Shown here one piece after another: positions 1 to 12,353 of a DNA stretch of 64,000 nucleotides (within the stretch, counting starts at the first letter, position 1; the number at the start of each line of letters is the position of its first letter). The position numbers and the translations under genes were made by a program. The stretch is from assembly GCA_003255065.1 (NCBI GenBank), contig QAOA01003202.1:219791-283790 (forward strand). The letters are read 5' to 3'. This DNA comes from Cercis canadensis. Taxonomy: Eukaryota > Streptophyta > Magnoliopsida > Fabales > Fabaceae. The notes under the pieces were generated by a model that was not told the origin of the DNA, did no database searches, and saw only the letters and a list, made by a program, of their open reading frames with translations.

Positions 1-300
1 TTCAATTCTGAGAGAAAATAAACTGATTCCTCACGGAATTTCTCATAGATTTGGAGAGTTTAGAATTTATCACGAACTTTCTCACGGAATAAGGCATCCG
101 TGAGAAATATCCGAGAGAAAACACCATGAGAAAGCGCTTCTTAACCGTCCTTATAATTGCGGTTAGGGTTCTTACGGACTATCTCTGTGAGAAAATGTCA
201 ATTTTCTCACAGAATTTCTCATTCCATGAGAAATTCACTACACACCATTTCACTTAAATTTCGTGAGAAATTCCATGAGAATTCTTGCATTTCATCTTCC
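1..300. repeat. Subterminal-type repeats of a CACTA-like element
   Basis: Short motifs of the form TTTCTCACGGAA and their inverse TTCCGTGAGAAA recur about every 20-40 bases in both orientations. Dense short repeats in both orientations are typical of the subterminal regions of CACTA (En/Spm) elements, and transposase-like relics follow at 1.3-2.9 kb. The terminal CACTA motif is not in the window, so the assignment is inferred. Confidence 0.4.
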
Positions 301-1074
301 TCGCGTAGCCACAGCCTCAATTTTCAAAACTTTAAATTTTCCCTCTCATATGTTCTCTCTCTCCCTCTGGAGCAAGTTTGCACCATTTCAGGCGTGGGTG
401 CTTGGGTTTTGCGGTGCACCACCTCCAATTTCAATCTATCAGTTCAATTTTTTTTACATTTTAGCTTATTGAGATAAGTTCCATTATTCCTCTCTTGTCT
501 CTGCTTGTTTGTGCAATTTTTTCCTCTGAATTATCTATGAATTTGCATGCACATTATGTGTTTTAGCTATTTTGAATTTTTATTAATGATTTTAAATGGT
601 ATTAGAGTTGTTTTGGATGTGGCTGAATAGTGTAGGTTGATGGTCGAATTTGGGTAGTGAAATTGGAAATGAATTTGATGTCATTTGTTAAGATTAGGTT
701 AGGGTTTTTGTTATATGATTGATGTAGAATAATTCTGATTTTTTTTTGAATTTTTTAGAATGGTGAATGATTTATTGGATTTTTTAGGGGTTTATGTACG
801 AATTTAATTATTTAAATTAGAAATGAATTTTGTTAATTTTTGTTGAAATCTAATTGGGGTTTATGTGAATGATTTGGAATAAATCTGCTAATTTTTTATT
901 TTTTTGAATGGTGTATGATTAATTTTATAATTTTTAGCTGTAGAGCTGTATAATTTCTTGATTTGTACATAAATATGTTGTTCGTTATTTTGTTTTGGGT
1001 TCCTGTTTAATTTTGTGGAATCTTAATTTATTGGATTGTTCAAATTTAAAAAAAGACTGTTAAATTTTTGGTTT

Positions 1075-1250
1075 ATGGTTTAAGGGTTTTAATTAGGGTT
1101 AGAGTTTAAGAGTTAGGGTTTAGGTATGGGTTAGAGTTTAGGGGTTAATTAGGGTTAGGGTTTAAGTTTAAGAGTTAGGATTTAGGATTTAGGATTATGA
1201 TTTAGGGTTTAGGAGTGTAAGGTCTAAGTGTTTAAGGTTTAGGGGTTTGG
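1075..1250 (+). repeat. Degenerate telomere-like TTTAGGG tract
   Basis: About 175 bases are dominated by variants of the plant telomere heptamer (TTTAGGG, GTTAGGG, TTTAGGA, TTTAAGG). The phase is irregular and no long perfect array survives. It lies between the subterminal repeats and the transposase relics. It looks like an interstitial telomere-like tract or simple-sequence decay inside the element. Confidence 0.55.
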
Positions 1251-1289
1251 TAATTTATTGTCATATTAATTTGCGCTTACTTTTTTGTA

Positions 1290-2890
1290 TGGCATATGTC
1301 AGACGCTCCATGCCATTCATCTCCAGCAGCAGGGCCCTCCAAGAGGGACAAAGGGATGGTTATTGCTCGATCATCTTAGACCAAGCCAGCCTTGCTCTTA
1401 TTTATGTCGACCCCGGGGGTTGGCACATACATTATTGCCTACTGCGACGCAGGAGTGGTCAGTACCCTTGACCCCGGGCAGTGCATCCTCTGTGGCTTGA
1501 GGGTCATCTCACATGAGTCCAACCATCTCGGACTCCTCCTCACCCAGCACCAGAGCGACTGATGGCCTTTTATTGATATGACCACACGAGAGGAAGGAGT
1601 AAGTTAATCCTAACGAAATCATTATAATATAAATGTTTATAGTTCATTATACATCTATGACCAATTGATTTTTTTTTCGTAGCTTTATTCCTTCCAAGGA
1701 ACCCGTCCACTACCTTTCGACTATTTACAAGTCGAAATATGAGGACGCATGACTAGACTTCAGCTCAATTCCTGATGAGGTGAAAGACATGTGGTGGAAT
1801 AAGTTTAAGGTAATAAGCATGCCTAATTAATTTGACTTTATTTAAATGTAGCTTCATTATAATGTTTACTAACTGTGATCAATTGTTTTCTAATGCAGAG
1901 TAAATATTTATGTGATCTGCAGTATGAAAGCCATATTCGTAAGATCTAGCTTTCGAAATGTAGTGATAACATTCGTGCCTCCTTCAGAGATATCAAGATC
2001 AAGAAAACAAAGGGTGAATGATTGAGTCTTGTGTGTTGGAGGCCTTGAGATCTAAATGGGGATCCACAGAGTATAAGGTCGTGTTTGAGCGCAACAAAAA
2101 GAATCGATACTTGGATTAGGGCGGGTGTTATTGCAGAGGCAGATCCATAACCATCTCTGAACATAAACGGAGGATGATAAGTTTGTAATTAATAACTTAG
2201 TTTAATTTTGTAGTTAAATTAAAATTGTGTTTATTATTCCTAACGGTTGCATTTTTATGTAGACGAAGGAGTTAGACAGAGAGCCCAATGTAGCAGAGGT
2301 TTTTCGTCACCTCCAACACAGTTCCACCAATGGCTGGGTCCATCAACCGACTCAATCCACTTATGTAAGTGCATTTCAAGTTCATTAGTGTTTAGGATAT
2401 ATATCACTAACATATGTTTGTATTTTGTATTAACGTGTCACTTTTACCTACGCAGACTGAGTTTGAGAGCCGACGAACTAAGAGTCAAGCCCATTCATCT
2501 TCTTATTCTGTTAATGGCATATGGATATGGCTCAATGTTGTCGCAAGAAGAACAAGAAGGTTGCATTTACGGCTTGGGATATGAGGCTGGTCTAATAGAC
2601 TCAACCCAACCTCAGGCGACCCAGCCATCCCAACAAACTGATTCTATCTTATTGGAGGTGTTATCCCAGGTAGCAACTCTGTCACAGCAAGTTTAGGAGT
2701 TGGAGACTTATAAGACAGTTGTGCATACTTGTCTTGTATAGTCCTCTTTTGGATTAGCATCCGACCTTGCAGCCACATTGGCCCAAGTCCTGCTTGCTCA
2801 AGCTGCACATACTGCTATTGTTGCACTTCCCCCAAATTCTGTAGCTGATGATGATGTAGAAGAGGATTTGGATGCAGATGATGCCATATC
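1290..2890 (+). pseudogene. Decayed CACTA (Transposase_24 / Ptta-En-Spm type) transposase exons
   Basis: No intact reading frame is left, but pieces in three frames resemble the plant Ptta/En-Spm transposase domain. Around 1,700-1,810 a piece reads PDEVKDMWWNKFK, like the usual W-K-x-F block, and ends at a GT donor. Around 1,897-2,100 there is a basic S-K-C-S-D-N-I-R-A block. Around 2,262-2,365 a piece reads TKELDREPNVAEVFRHLQH, the typical end of this domain, followed by a donor-like site. A Q/S-rich tail follows to about 2,700. Stops and frame changes separate the pieces, so this is a relic. The family name rests on my recognition of motif style. Confidence 0.55.
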
Positions 2891-3079
2891 ATGTCATCAT
2901 TGCACATTTATTGTTATTTATTCATTGTATAACATTCTTGTATATTTTATTTTAATTAAATTAATAATTATTTTAAATATATTTGTTCATCCATTACTTC
3001 ACTTTTATTCTTTTTGTATGTTAATAGTTGCATTTAAAAGAAAATTAATAACTGAATTTCGAGACCAAAAAAAAAAAAA

Positions 3080-3080
3080 N
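3080..3080. other. Single-N contig join after an A run
   Basis: Thirteen A residues are followed by one N, and the next base is already inside a SWEET exon. The missing acceptor and upstream exons of that gene suggest that sequence on the two sides of the N is not truly adjacent. Confidence 0.7.
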
Positions 3081-3409
3081 TGGCTCTCGGTGGCTAACTT
3101 CTGCAATGGTGTGTGCTGGACAACATATGCCCTTATCCACCCCTTTGACATCTATGTCCTGGTAATTAACTTGCCTTTCCAATCTGTTATCCTCTATCAG
3201 TAATTAAGTAAATTGAAACCCATTGTTACCTTTGATGTATATTGTTGCAGATTAGCAACGGTATTGGAGCAATATCTGGTCTTATTCAGCTCATACTATA
3301 CGCTTGCTACTGCTCCTGCAGGGGGGGGGGGGAACAGAGATGCCTTGTATGCGTCTATAAATGCCTTTCCTTTCTTCCCTTGGCCTTTACTTTTCTAGTT
3401 CTAATTTAA
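3081..3409 (+). CDS. SWEET (MtN3/saliva) sugar transporter, 3'-terminal exons only
   Basis: SWEETs are seven-helix plasma-membrane uniporters for sugars. Exon 3081-3161 encodes WLSVANFCNGVCWTTYALI..FDIYVL and ends at a GT donor (3162). After an 89-bp intron, exon 3251 onward encodes ISNGIGAISGLIQLILYACY. This is the end of the second MtN3 repeat, helices 6-7, closest in style to SWEET1-type proteins. The splice is phase 0. After a 12-G run (3321-3332) the frame continues to a TAA at 3407-3409 with a tail unlike the family; the G run may hide an indel error. The first four or so exons are missing because the gene is cut at the N at 3080. It may be a complete gene in the real genome. Confidence 0.8.
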
Positions 3410-6400
3410 TTTTTGGATAAAAGCACAATTTGATGCATATATTAAACTACACTCGGGAGTGACTCTTTAACATCTTGAATTGTATATATGAATATTGAAA
3501 TGGTTTCAGATTATAGCTCCCAATTTTGTGGATTTATACCAAACAGCTCAACATACCATGTATGTTTTTAGTTTACAGATAGAGCACTCAAAACTAAGAT
3601 CAAATTATGCTTTTCATTAAAATCGATTGAACTCAGTTAGAATTAAATTTTATCAAGGATAGAAAGAGATAGCACTCCCTTCCTTCAGATTAATAATGGT
3701 TGGGTAGGCAAAAAGGTATGAAGCTTGGACCATAATGGTGAGATCACCTCCAGTCTAATTTTGCTCCTGTTTTCCTGCTGTGCTACTTGTATGATGGACA
3801 CGCATTTTAATGACAAGTCAACAGCTGAGATTGCTGCTATTTGTAAAGTATACATCTGAAGAGAATACTTAATCATATTTGAAATAGCTGTCGCCAGAAC
3901 TGGAGTTGTTACGGAAATTTTGAAGATTAACTCTCGATCTCCAATACTTACCATTTTTAACATTGTAAGCTCTAGTTAAATTTGGGCCAATTCGAAAAAA
4001 AAAAATTAGTGAATTGAATTAATAATGTAAAGTATAAATTGAAATAAAACCCACAATAAATAGAGAACTTTTCTTTTCCAACTAGGTTAGGGGTGTTGGG
4101 CTTCTTTTCCTTCAGCCCAAATTTGCATGCTAAGGATTAGATTATGGGCAGAACTGGACTTCGAGAAAATTGAATTTGAAATGATTTTGGTATATTTTTT
4201 AATTTGCTATTTTAAATTGATTTTTGTTAAACTAAAATTAATCAATAAGAAAATATTCAAAACCTATTCAAACTTCCACAAAATCAAAGAATGACTTCGG
4301 CTTAATCTGAATAACCACATGAACAGGCAACACATACGACCAATCAAATAACCCTACCCGAATAACATGTTCGATTGTCTTTTACCTACGTTAATAAATA
4401 TTAGAAAAACATAACTACACCATTTGCATTTACAGAGCGATTTCCAGTCACTTCCCACTTCATTGATGTATGAAAATTATAAGAGACCAAATTACAAACT
4501 TCTAGTTCTATTCACTAAAATTTCTTTTAATCAAAAATGGATTTTAGTTCCCTGTACATTGTCCCGCAGGGAGATACTATAGTTCTACACAGGTTGAGGT
4601 CGATTCACAGGGAAGGCAAGTAAAACCGCACGAGAATCAAGGTTTAAATGAATAAAAACATGGCCAAGAACTAAGCAAGATCAATCACAATCCGTGTAGA
4701 CCCGGAGAATACACAATAATTCTCATCCAAACATGACATGAAATGTATCATCATTTATTACATTACATTAAATGTCTTCAAAAGCCACTGCCTACTTTCA
4801 TTTAATCATTAAAAAGCCTCATCTAGATTAACAAAGACAAGAACACACTTCATCATACATCCAATTTTGATTCCACTTAAGTGAACCTACAAGAACTACT
4901 GATGTACTTTTCCAATACAAATGCCCGCAAAGAAGCAAACGTGATATTGCAGAGACACTCCAGGCACCTATAAAAGCCAAATAACGCAGAAAACTGGCCT
5001 ACTTTTGTTTGTTTTTTGGCTACTGAGAAAGTTGGCCTACTTATAAGCCAACCAGAACACTATGGGCTTGAAGATATTGGAAGCCCTATATCTGGAACCC
5101 CTTCAAATCAGAAGCTAAACCAGTAACAGGAAAGAATGAAGGTCTGCAACTTATACCACAAACCAAGGACGTACATAATTACATGCTTGCAAGGGATAAC
5201 AATACACAAAAACAAGGGCAATTGATGAGAACCACACAAATGAAGTAATTTCTAGCCTCAACAGTGCTATCATACATTATCAAAATAAGCATGCAGTAGG
5301 AACCGAAACATGCCATTGCAAACTCTTTCCAAGTGGCAGCCGAAATCAGAATTGATCTTGCTAAACAGAGTTCAAAAAAATGTAGCTCGGAATCCATACA
5401 TCACATGACATTCCTAATTTGCTAATCATATAAAGCATTATAAATAGTTTGAAACTCAAGTATTATTTCATTGATACGAGAAGGCAACAATATGAAGATA
5501 GAAAGCAATATTTAAAATTCTCGACAGTCACTAACTAGAAAATGGATTCAGACAAACAAACAAATCGCGTGGCAACAATTACCAAAAGCTACAGCACTCA
5601 ACATTATTGAAGGAGATAGGAAGAAGGGCTTCTCTAACATAATAGCCATACACCAAACAGCCATTAGGTAAGGCATATCCATAAATAAATTCTCTTCAGT
5701 CCAGCCACAAGTAATTGATACCATCTAAATACACTCGAGTATTCTCAACTCCCCAGTTATAAGAAAATAACAAAAGCATTATGCAGAAGTAAAGCCATGA
5801 TAGGCCTAAATTGGTTGGGTCTACCTTGTTTAAATGATGGATTTAAACATTTGAATATCTTATATAAAATAATTAAATGATACATAAATACATAGATATA
5901 AATAGTTAATTGAATATAAGGAAAAAAATCCATGAAAAAAACTCAAATCAAGTCCAATAAAGCTTTTGCTAGACCTTAAATCAGTCATCAATAACAAACT
6001 TAAACCTATGTGAAAAAATATCTACCTTCGAAACTCTGATTACAAAAAGAGACTTGAATCTATTAGATATAGGTATCTAATGTATTAGATGAACTATAAT
6101 TTTCTGTTTCGGAATTATATAATCCCATTAATCATCAAAAGGGAATGTTGTAGAGTATGCTTGTAATAAAAAAACATTGAAAACAAAAATACAATCAAGA
6201 ACTTATCTTCAGATTATACTACACGTTTGTGCTGAATCCTGAATAATAAGTAGATTTGCTACTCAAAATGCCCTTAAAAAATATCACCACGACACATGGG
6301 TCTCAAGAGACCTCTATTAAAAAAAAAATGGCCTTGAAAACAAATTATGATAGTTGTTACCAAAAACAAAACAGGTGACCGTAATAGTNACGATACATGG

Positions 6401-7356
6401 GTCTCAAGAGACCTCTATTAAAAAAAAAAAGGCCTTGAAAACAAATTATGATAGTTGTTACCAAAAACAAAACAGGTGACCGTAATAGTTGAATTATATT
6501 AATTGTGATCAAAATAGATAATCTATTTGGATGAAATAATATATGGCAGCTCATGCTATACTTATTGCCATACATGATAGCGGAACTAGTTGTCAAATAA
6601 CAAATAATTACTAAAACTGTTGATTGCATTGTTTACTACAGCTGATTAGATACTCCACCTTCATAGAACTGCTTGGTAATCAATCCAGCCAGTCACAGTC
6701 ATCAGGTATCCTAAAGACCAATATATGACTGCCTGACAAAGTTCTGGTCTTTATGGCCTCTCTTTCCAATAGAACATGATTTTATAACTTAAAGCTTAAA
6801 TGATTCTATAGGGATCCAGACTATGTACAACATAACTAAACACAAGGTTAAACCAATTGCATGGCTGGGATCACTATTTTCTTGAAAAAACAAAATTACA
6901 CTTCAAATCCCCCCACTGGGATTTATCGGTCCCTGGAATTATGACTGACACAGTCATTCCATTAAACGGAATCACCTGCTTGTACCAGATGCCACATGGG
7001 AATAGCCAGGGATGCAAGCATTTATCCACATAATGACACACGGTTCAAATTCCAAGCAAGTATAAAGCACGTTTTCAAGAAAGCAACACTCACCTGAAAT
7101 AATCAACCTACCTTAGCAGCAAGCAATTGGGAGACTATCCACTTGCCTCTATAAAAACATTCACATGATTAAATTAATCCCTGCCTAAAAGGAAGAACCC
7201 TCCACCTAAGTACAAATGAAACAAGGAGCGAAGAGGTCTTGCTCAAAGCAAGTGAACAACCTACCTCTTTGCTTCCATATCAAGCAACCAGCCAACTGAA
7301 TATAATAAATCCCTCAGATCACAATTCATAGTACATAAAATGCTCAATGCTGAAGC
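3410..7356. other. Non-coding stretch, no gene recognised
   Basis: The sequence is AT-rich, with only short open frames lacking family features. Around 4,540-4,690 a tract reading CCCGCAGGGAGATACTATAG and GTCGATTCACAGGGAA resembles the untranslated internal part of plant LTR retrotransposons; I hold this weakly. The stretch is downstream of the minus-strand TAF15b-like gene and may include its 3' UTR. Confidence 0.5.
6291..6489. repeat. 98-bp direct duplication flanking a single N (assembly overlap)
   Basis: Bases 6291-6388 recur at 6391-6489 almost unchanged: the same CATGGGTCTCAAGAGACC start, A run and GTGACCGTAATAGT end. A single N at 6389 separates them. This is the signature of two contig ends that overlap but were joined instead of merged. 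Confidence 0.8.
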
Positions 7357-10300
7357 TCAGTACGGACGTGAACGGTTCCCACCATAGTGATCACGCCTAT
7401 CAGGGCCAGAACTACCACCATCCCTATAATTGTCCCTGCGTCTATCTCCACCATAGCCGCCCCTGCCACCCCTATATTACAAGAAACAGAATCAAGTAAC
7501 ATTCCAAAAGAAAAATTAAGTAAAATGAAAAGGAATTAGCGAACCAAATATGCATATTAACAAAGCACATGCATGATCATGTGTATAGTTAAGACACAAT
7601 GCAAATGACTTTTAAGAGCAAAACAACATCACCTTCCAATTAACTTACAGAATAAATTTGAAACAACCTTATTTTTTTTCTTACCCTTTTGTTTTGATTC
7701 ACAGATAAAAAGAACCAAACACTGAATGAACTTAAAACCCCAGCTCTGACCTTTGATATCAAACAAATTTAAAGGAAATAGGTAGAAGCAATTGCAACTC
7801 TCTTTAATGGAACTTTAGCTTTAACCGGTCTTAAAAACATTACTAATCATACAACCAATGAAGACACAAGTCTGCTTCGCTATGAACTTTTGTATGAATC
7901 AGTTAAGAACATATTAAAACAGGGATACAGGTGAGATGCTTGCTTGTTCTTAAGATATCATTACTTTTATGATGACTTTTGGATTATTATGATCCACCAC
8001 ACATGCTATAATTGCCTATTTATTGGTTGTTATCTACCCTTAAATTCCTAAAAATTAGGCTGAATTAGAGTATCCGGATAAACATGCCTACTCTAATTGA
8101 TCCAACAAGAATCAATCAGCAAATCAGAGAGACATTTTGAACTTATAAATGAAAATCTAACATTTAGATCACGGCATCAAAATAATGAGCCAACAAAATC
8201 CCTAAGAAATATATTTCAGATAAAACAAGAAAAAGGCTGTAAAGGATGTGATCATTGGTATCAATAATTGTTAACTATTATCAATTATTATCACACATAC
8301 TACTACTACTACTGCTAAAATTATTACTATAACAACATTCCAAAAATTGTCACTCCTCAATTTTATAAAACCATCAAACAGATCAGACAAATTATTACAT
8401 CCTGCAAGAAATAACATCATAAGAAAAAATATACTGCGTTTTAACCAATAATTCATGGCAAACTAAACAGCTACGATGACAAGTTTGATCAGCTAAAAGG
8501 ATACCCATGGTCAAATGCAGGTGGAGCCCTTGGTGCAGATTTCTCTGCCATTACAACATTGATTTGGTATCCCCTCAAATCATAATCTGAAATGCAAGAT
8601 TGATAATTAGTTTCAGTACAAGAGAAATTATATAATCATATGAAAAACAAGAGGGTAGCCAGAAGTACTATTGTAAAAACCGCCAGCAGCATGCGCAGCA
8701 GAGGGGTCTTCATAGGCAAGGCAAGCATCACCCTTGTTCTTTCCATTCTCATCTGTGTATATTTTTATGTTCCAAGGCCACTGATCTTTATAGCCTCTCT
8801 TCTGCTTTATCCTTCCAACCTAAACATTTAAAGTGTAATGTTACCACGCTGCCTAAGCCTGACATGTTGCAAGATCACAGAGATAAAAATAACATATGTA
8901 ATAAACCCTCTAGCTTGGTCTCAGAGATAGAAATAAGACATGTAATAAACCCTCTAGCTTGGCATCAGCAGTTGAGAGAGAGAATTGAATTTCAGAAAAT
9001 TCAATTCCCCCATCCACAACAAAGACAAGGATTATACGTAAACAAAACTATCAATAATACAACACACAAACATGCATAGTCAGAAAAAACACTACACATG
9101 ATTTTATTCTCAAAGAAGCATATGAATATTCTTAAATAAAAGTTGACAAAAATAATCCTCTATATAGTGAGCTTGTCCAGAAGTTAACAGATGGGAACAT
9201 TACTTGTCCAATGCCTCCAAAAAGTTCCTGCAGTTCTTCAACAGTCACATCTGGTGGTAAGTTCGATATGTAGATTCTAGGGTTGTCACATGAATCACCA
9301 CAATTCTCATCACACTGCTTTATCTTAGCTGGGGGCTCAGTAGGTGCGCCACTGAATCCACCTCGATTACCAGCACCATAACCACTATCATGTCCAACTG
9401 GTGGCCCAGCCCTACCACCACTCCGTGCATCACCTCCGTCTCCACTGTAACCACCCACGTTAACCCCATAGGATGGAGGGTAGGATGTGGGTCCACCAGT
9501 ATAGCTTGTAGGTGGAGGAACAGCTTCTGATCCATAATTTGCATTCCCACCATAAGAATTGAAAGTGGGAGGGTAGTTGCCACCAGCGCCACCATAAGAT
9601 TGGGCTGTAGGAGGAGGAACTTGACCATATCCACCATCTTCCCTTCCTTGGTTACTACTAAACGAACCACCCCTATTGCCTCCACCTCTACCATCATTGC
9701 TATTCCCCCTACCACCATTATAGTCATTACCTCGTCCTCCATCATAGTTGCCAGATCTACCCCCTCGATTATTGCCGTATCCCCCACCACCTCCTCCTCT
9801 GTTAAAACCACCACCACGATCGTTAGCCCCACCACGATCGTTAGCCCCATTAGGAGATGGTGCACCGCATTTGTTACATTCAACCCTTCTCGCAAAATTC
9901 AAGTTTCCACAACTATATATATATATAAATTTTCAATCAAATACCAAAATAGGTAAAAATCAATAAAATGAATAACACAGATTGAATTATTCAGTGTAAC
10001 AATCGAAGAGCAAATCAAAGAGTAAAATCTCAAACCTTGGGTTAGGGCAACGCCAATCTCCATCTCTACCGCCTCCACCGCGGCCACCACGGCCACCCCC
10101 TCGTCCACCACGATCTCCTCCTTGATATCCACCGCCACCACCTGATGCAATTCAGTTCTCATTAGGAAAAGTTAGGGCTGAAAAAAAAAAAATAAAGAAA
10201 GCAAACAAGATAATACAAACCTCGACCACCAAATCCTCCTCCACCTCCTCGACCACCCTGACTTCCGCCGTCTCCCTTTCCTCCATAACCACCGCCATCA

Positions 10301-10572
10301 GTTCCACCATAGCCGCTCTTTCCTCCATAACTTCCCCCATCATTATTGCCATATCCACCACCACTCATGCCCTTTCCTCCAAAACCACCACCATCATTAC
10401 CGCCATAGCCACCACCCGCGTTGCCTCCACCATAGCCACCTCCTCCATATCCTCCTCCGCCACCACCTCCTCCATAGCCTGCCCCATAACCTCCGGAAGC
10501 CCCATATCCACCGCTGGCTCCATAGGGCGGAGGCGCAGAACCACCGCCGTCTTGACCGTACATTCCAGACAT
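7357..10572 (-). CDS. TAF15b: TAF15b-like protein: Gly-rich, RanBP2 zinc finger, RRM
   Basis: Nuclear RNA-binding protein of the FUS/EWS/TAF15 type, associated in plants with TFIID and RNA processing. Six exons: 10572-10221, 10141-10036, 9912-9204, 8819-8669, 8586-8505, 7471-7357. All junctions are GT/AG, phases agree, and the CDS totals 1,515 nt (504 aa). Residues 1-145 are Gly/Tyr-rich with RGG repeats. Residues 146-172 form a RanBP2 zinc finger (DWRCPNPSCGNLNFARR, then VECNKCG) split across exons 2 and 3. A second Gly/Tyr/Pro-rich region follows. The RRM spans about 365-453 (IYISNL RNP2; KGDACLAY RNP1) and is split by two introns. The tail ends GGNRSRPY, as I recall for Arabidopsis TAF15b. 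The start is the first ATG after a telo-box leader. Low-complexity frames on both strands here are shadows of this gene. Confidence 0.93.
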
Positions 10573-10581
10573 GATTCGATC

Positions 10582-10589
10582 TAGGGTTT
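10582..10589 (-). promoter_or_regulatory. Telo-box (AAACCCTA) in the TAF15b leader
   Basis: On the minus strand AAACCCTA lies 10-17 bases upstream of the ATG. Telo-boxes are known in promoters and 5' leaders of plant translation and RNA-processing genes. A GA-rich run follows further upstream (10,600-10,620). Function here is inferred. Confidence 0.5.
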
Positions 10590-11299
10590 GTTACGCCCGA
10601 GAGAGAGATAAGGGCAAGAGATATTTGGGCACGAGTAATAAAGTGATACAAACAGACCTGGAGCTGAGATTTTTCTCCTTGACGACCTAAACCCAAACGA
10701 GTTAAAATATGGCTAATTATTAACTCATAAGTATGATTAACTATTCAGATGATTTAAGTTGCGTATTTTGTATATTTTATAAATCAATTAAATAAAATAA
10801 ATAGTGTATATTATTGCAGTTATATTTTTACTGACAGTATAAATACTACTTATAATATTAAATAAATTATAAATAACTAGTCATATATTATACTGGACCA
10901 AAACAAATGGCTAATTATAAATAATCGCCCTCTAATTTTAGCTTATGTGCACATAAGTATAATCCCCTCGGCCATATAATATGGAGCAATTACCACTTAG
11001 CATTTAGCAAAAGAACTTGTAGTTGTAGCTAAATGAGTATTATAGCTTAATTATATTTTTAGTCTCCTTAGTTTGAACCAAAAATTCAATTCAGTCCCAT
11101 AGTTTCAATTTCGACAATTCCTCCCATTTTTGCAATTAGATCAATGTAAGTGTGCTTAAATTAGCTTAAAAATAATAGATTATGTAATTATTGGATTATA
11201 AGTATAATTAATTATAAAAAAAAAAATTCAATTGTGGGAGATATATTTAGAAATGTTAATTTAAAAATAGACTTAAAAAAATTAATAAAGTGTTGACTT

Positions 11300-11454
11300 A
11301 ATAAAAGCAGACTGAGTCTCAAGGCATTCTAACCTAAAGATCCTGAGTTCAAATCCTTAGAATCGCACTTGTTGGAAAGAATTTACATGTTACTGCTCCT
11401 ATCAAGTGTGGGGATACCGTGAATGTAAACTAAAAAAAAAAAAAAAAAAAAAAG
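11300..11454 (+). mobile_element. Putative SINE with poly-A tail
   Basis: A B-box-like GAGTTCAAATCC (about 11,346) lies some 40 bases after a possible A-box region. The unit ends in a 22-base A run at 11,433-11,454. The layout (tRNA-like head, short body, A tail) fits a tRNA-derived SINE. I could not identify a clear target duplication. Confidence 0.4.
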
Positions 11455-11566
11455 ACTTGTAATAATATGGTTTGTGGTTTCTTTTTAATGCGATCTAGAA
11501 ATACTTAAAAATAGATGGAAACCAATTTTCCGTACTCATAAAGAACTCATAATAGTGTCAACTGGG

Positions 11567-11800
11567 TTGTAGATCAATTGGTCATAAGGCTCTCCTCGCA
11601 AAAAGAGAATCTTGTGTTTGACGTCTCTCATTAACAAAATGAGGGTCTCAAAATGCTCTCTCACACAAAACTACAACTATGGGTGCTTCAACAACAAAAC
11701 CTTTAGAGCAATGATGGTTCACCTTAGGTTTGATGAGTTTTGCTCCATCCAAAGATTGTGGTTAAGCCTTGGTTCTTGGATTACAAAAAAAAACTCATAA
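11567..11800 (+). mobile_element. Second SINE-like sequence
   Basis: GTAGATCAATTGGTCATAAGG at about 11,570 resembles a Pol III A box, and a degenerate B-box-like TGTGTTTGACGTC follows. There is no clear tail or target duplication, so this is weak. Confidence 0.3.
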
Positions 11801-12353
11801 TAAAGTCCAAGATAAGTCTCTGATTAAAGAACCAAACATGACATGGTAGAAGAACAAAAAAGGATTTTCTTCCTGCACGTTATCAAATTACTCTATCTTT
11901 ACACAGGTTGTGGTCTATTGGAAACGGACAACGAAGCACATGACCTGCCCGGAAAAATACACATTCTCTTAGAAACACCTTTGATGTACCTGCCACCATA
12001 CTCTCTTGCCTTTACCATTGTGTTGTTTTCATGGAGAATTCTGTGGCCATGGACAACTTTGTCTGTGCTTCTATTCATACTTCACGACCACTGAAGTAAA
12101 TCTAATGCCAATCATGGTCACTTCTGATGATTCTTTTGCTCAAAATTTCAGGGGATGGCTATTTCATATCAAAAGCAAAAACTATCCATCAATGAGAAAT
12201 ATAGGCAATGAATAACCATGAAACAGCAGTGGTATCTTGAATAGTTGTCCTGCTATGAATAAATCAGATAAAAGAGCTTTGAAGTGATTCAACAAAAAAA
12301 CTGCAGAAGTCTTACAACAGCCTAAGAGCTCCAAAAATGATCCTCATATGTAC

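Larger units (their letters stand above)
10690..12353. other. AT-rich intergenic spacer with small repeats
   Basis: No gene is seen. At 11,040-11,120 there is a tract with TTTTAGTCTCCTTAGTTTG and TCAGTCCCATAGTTTC, the kind seen in non-autonomous Mutator-like or other small plant elements. Two SINE-like pieces are listed separately. The reading frames at 11.6-12.2 kb have no recognisable content. Confidence 0.5.

Noticed and set aside
157..477. Short plus-strand frames in the first 500 bases
   Set aside because: They lie in subterminal repeats of a transposon; composition and repeats explain them.
3685..3963. Minus-strand 92-codon frame
   Set aside because: No recognisable motif, no splice partners seen; could be an exon of something but I cannot support it.
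5179..5397. Minus-strand 72-codon frame
   Set aside because: AT-rich spacer, no family features.
8271..8456. Hydrophobic minus-strand 61-codon frame
   Set aside because: Lies in an intron of the TAF15b-like gene; hydrophobicity comes from AT-rich codons.
9320..10696. Alternative long frames on both strands over the TAF15b-like exons
   Set aside because: They arise from Gly-rich, GC-biased repeats; the spliced frame with zinc finger and RRM explains the region.
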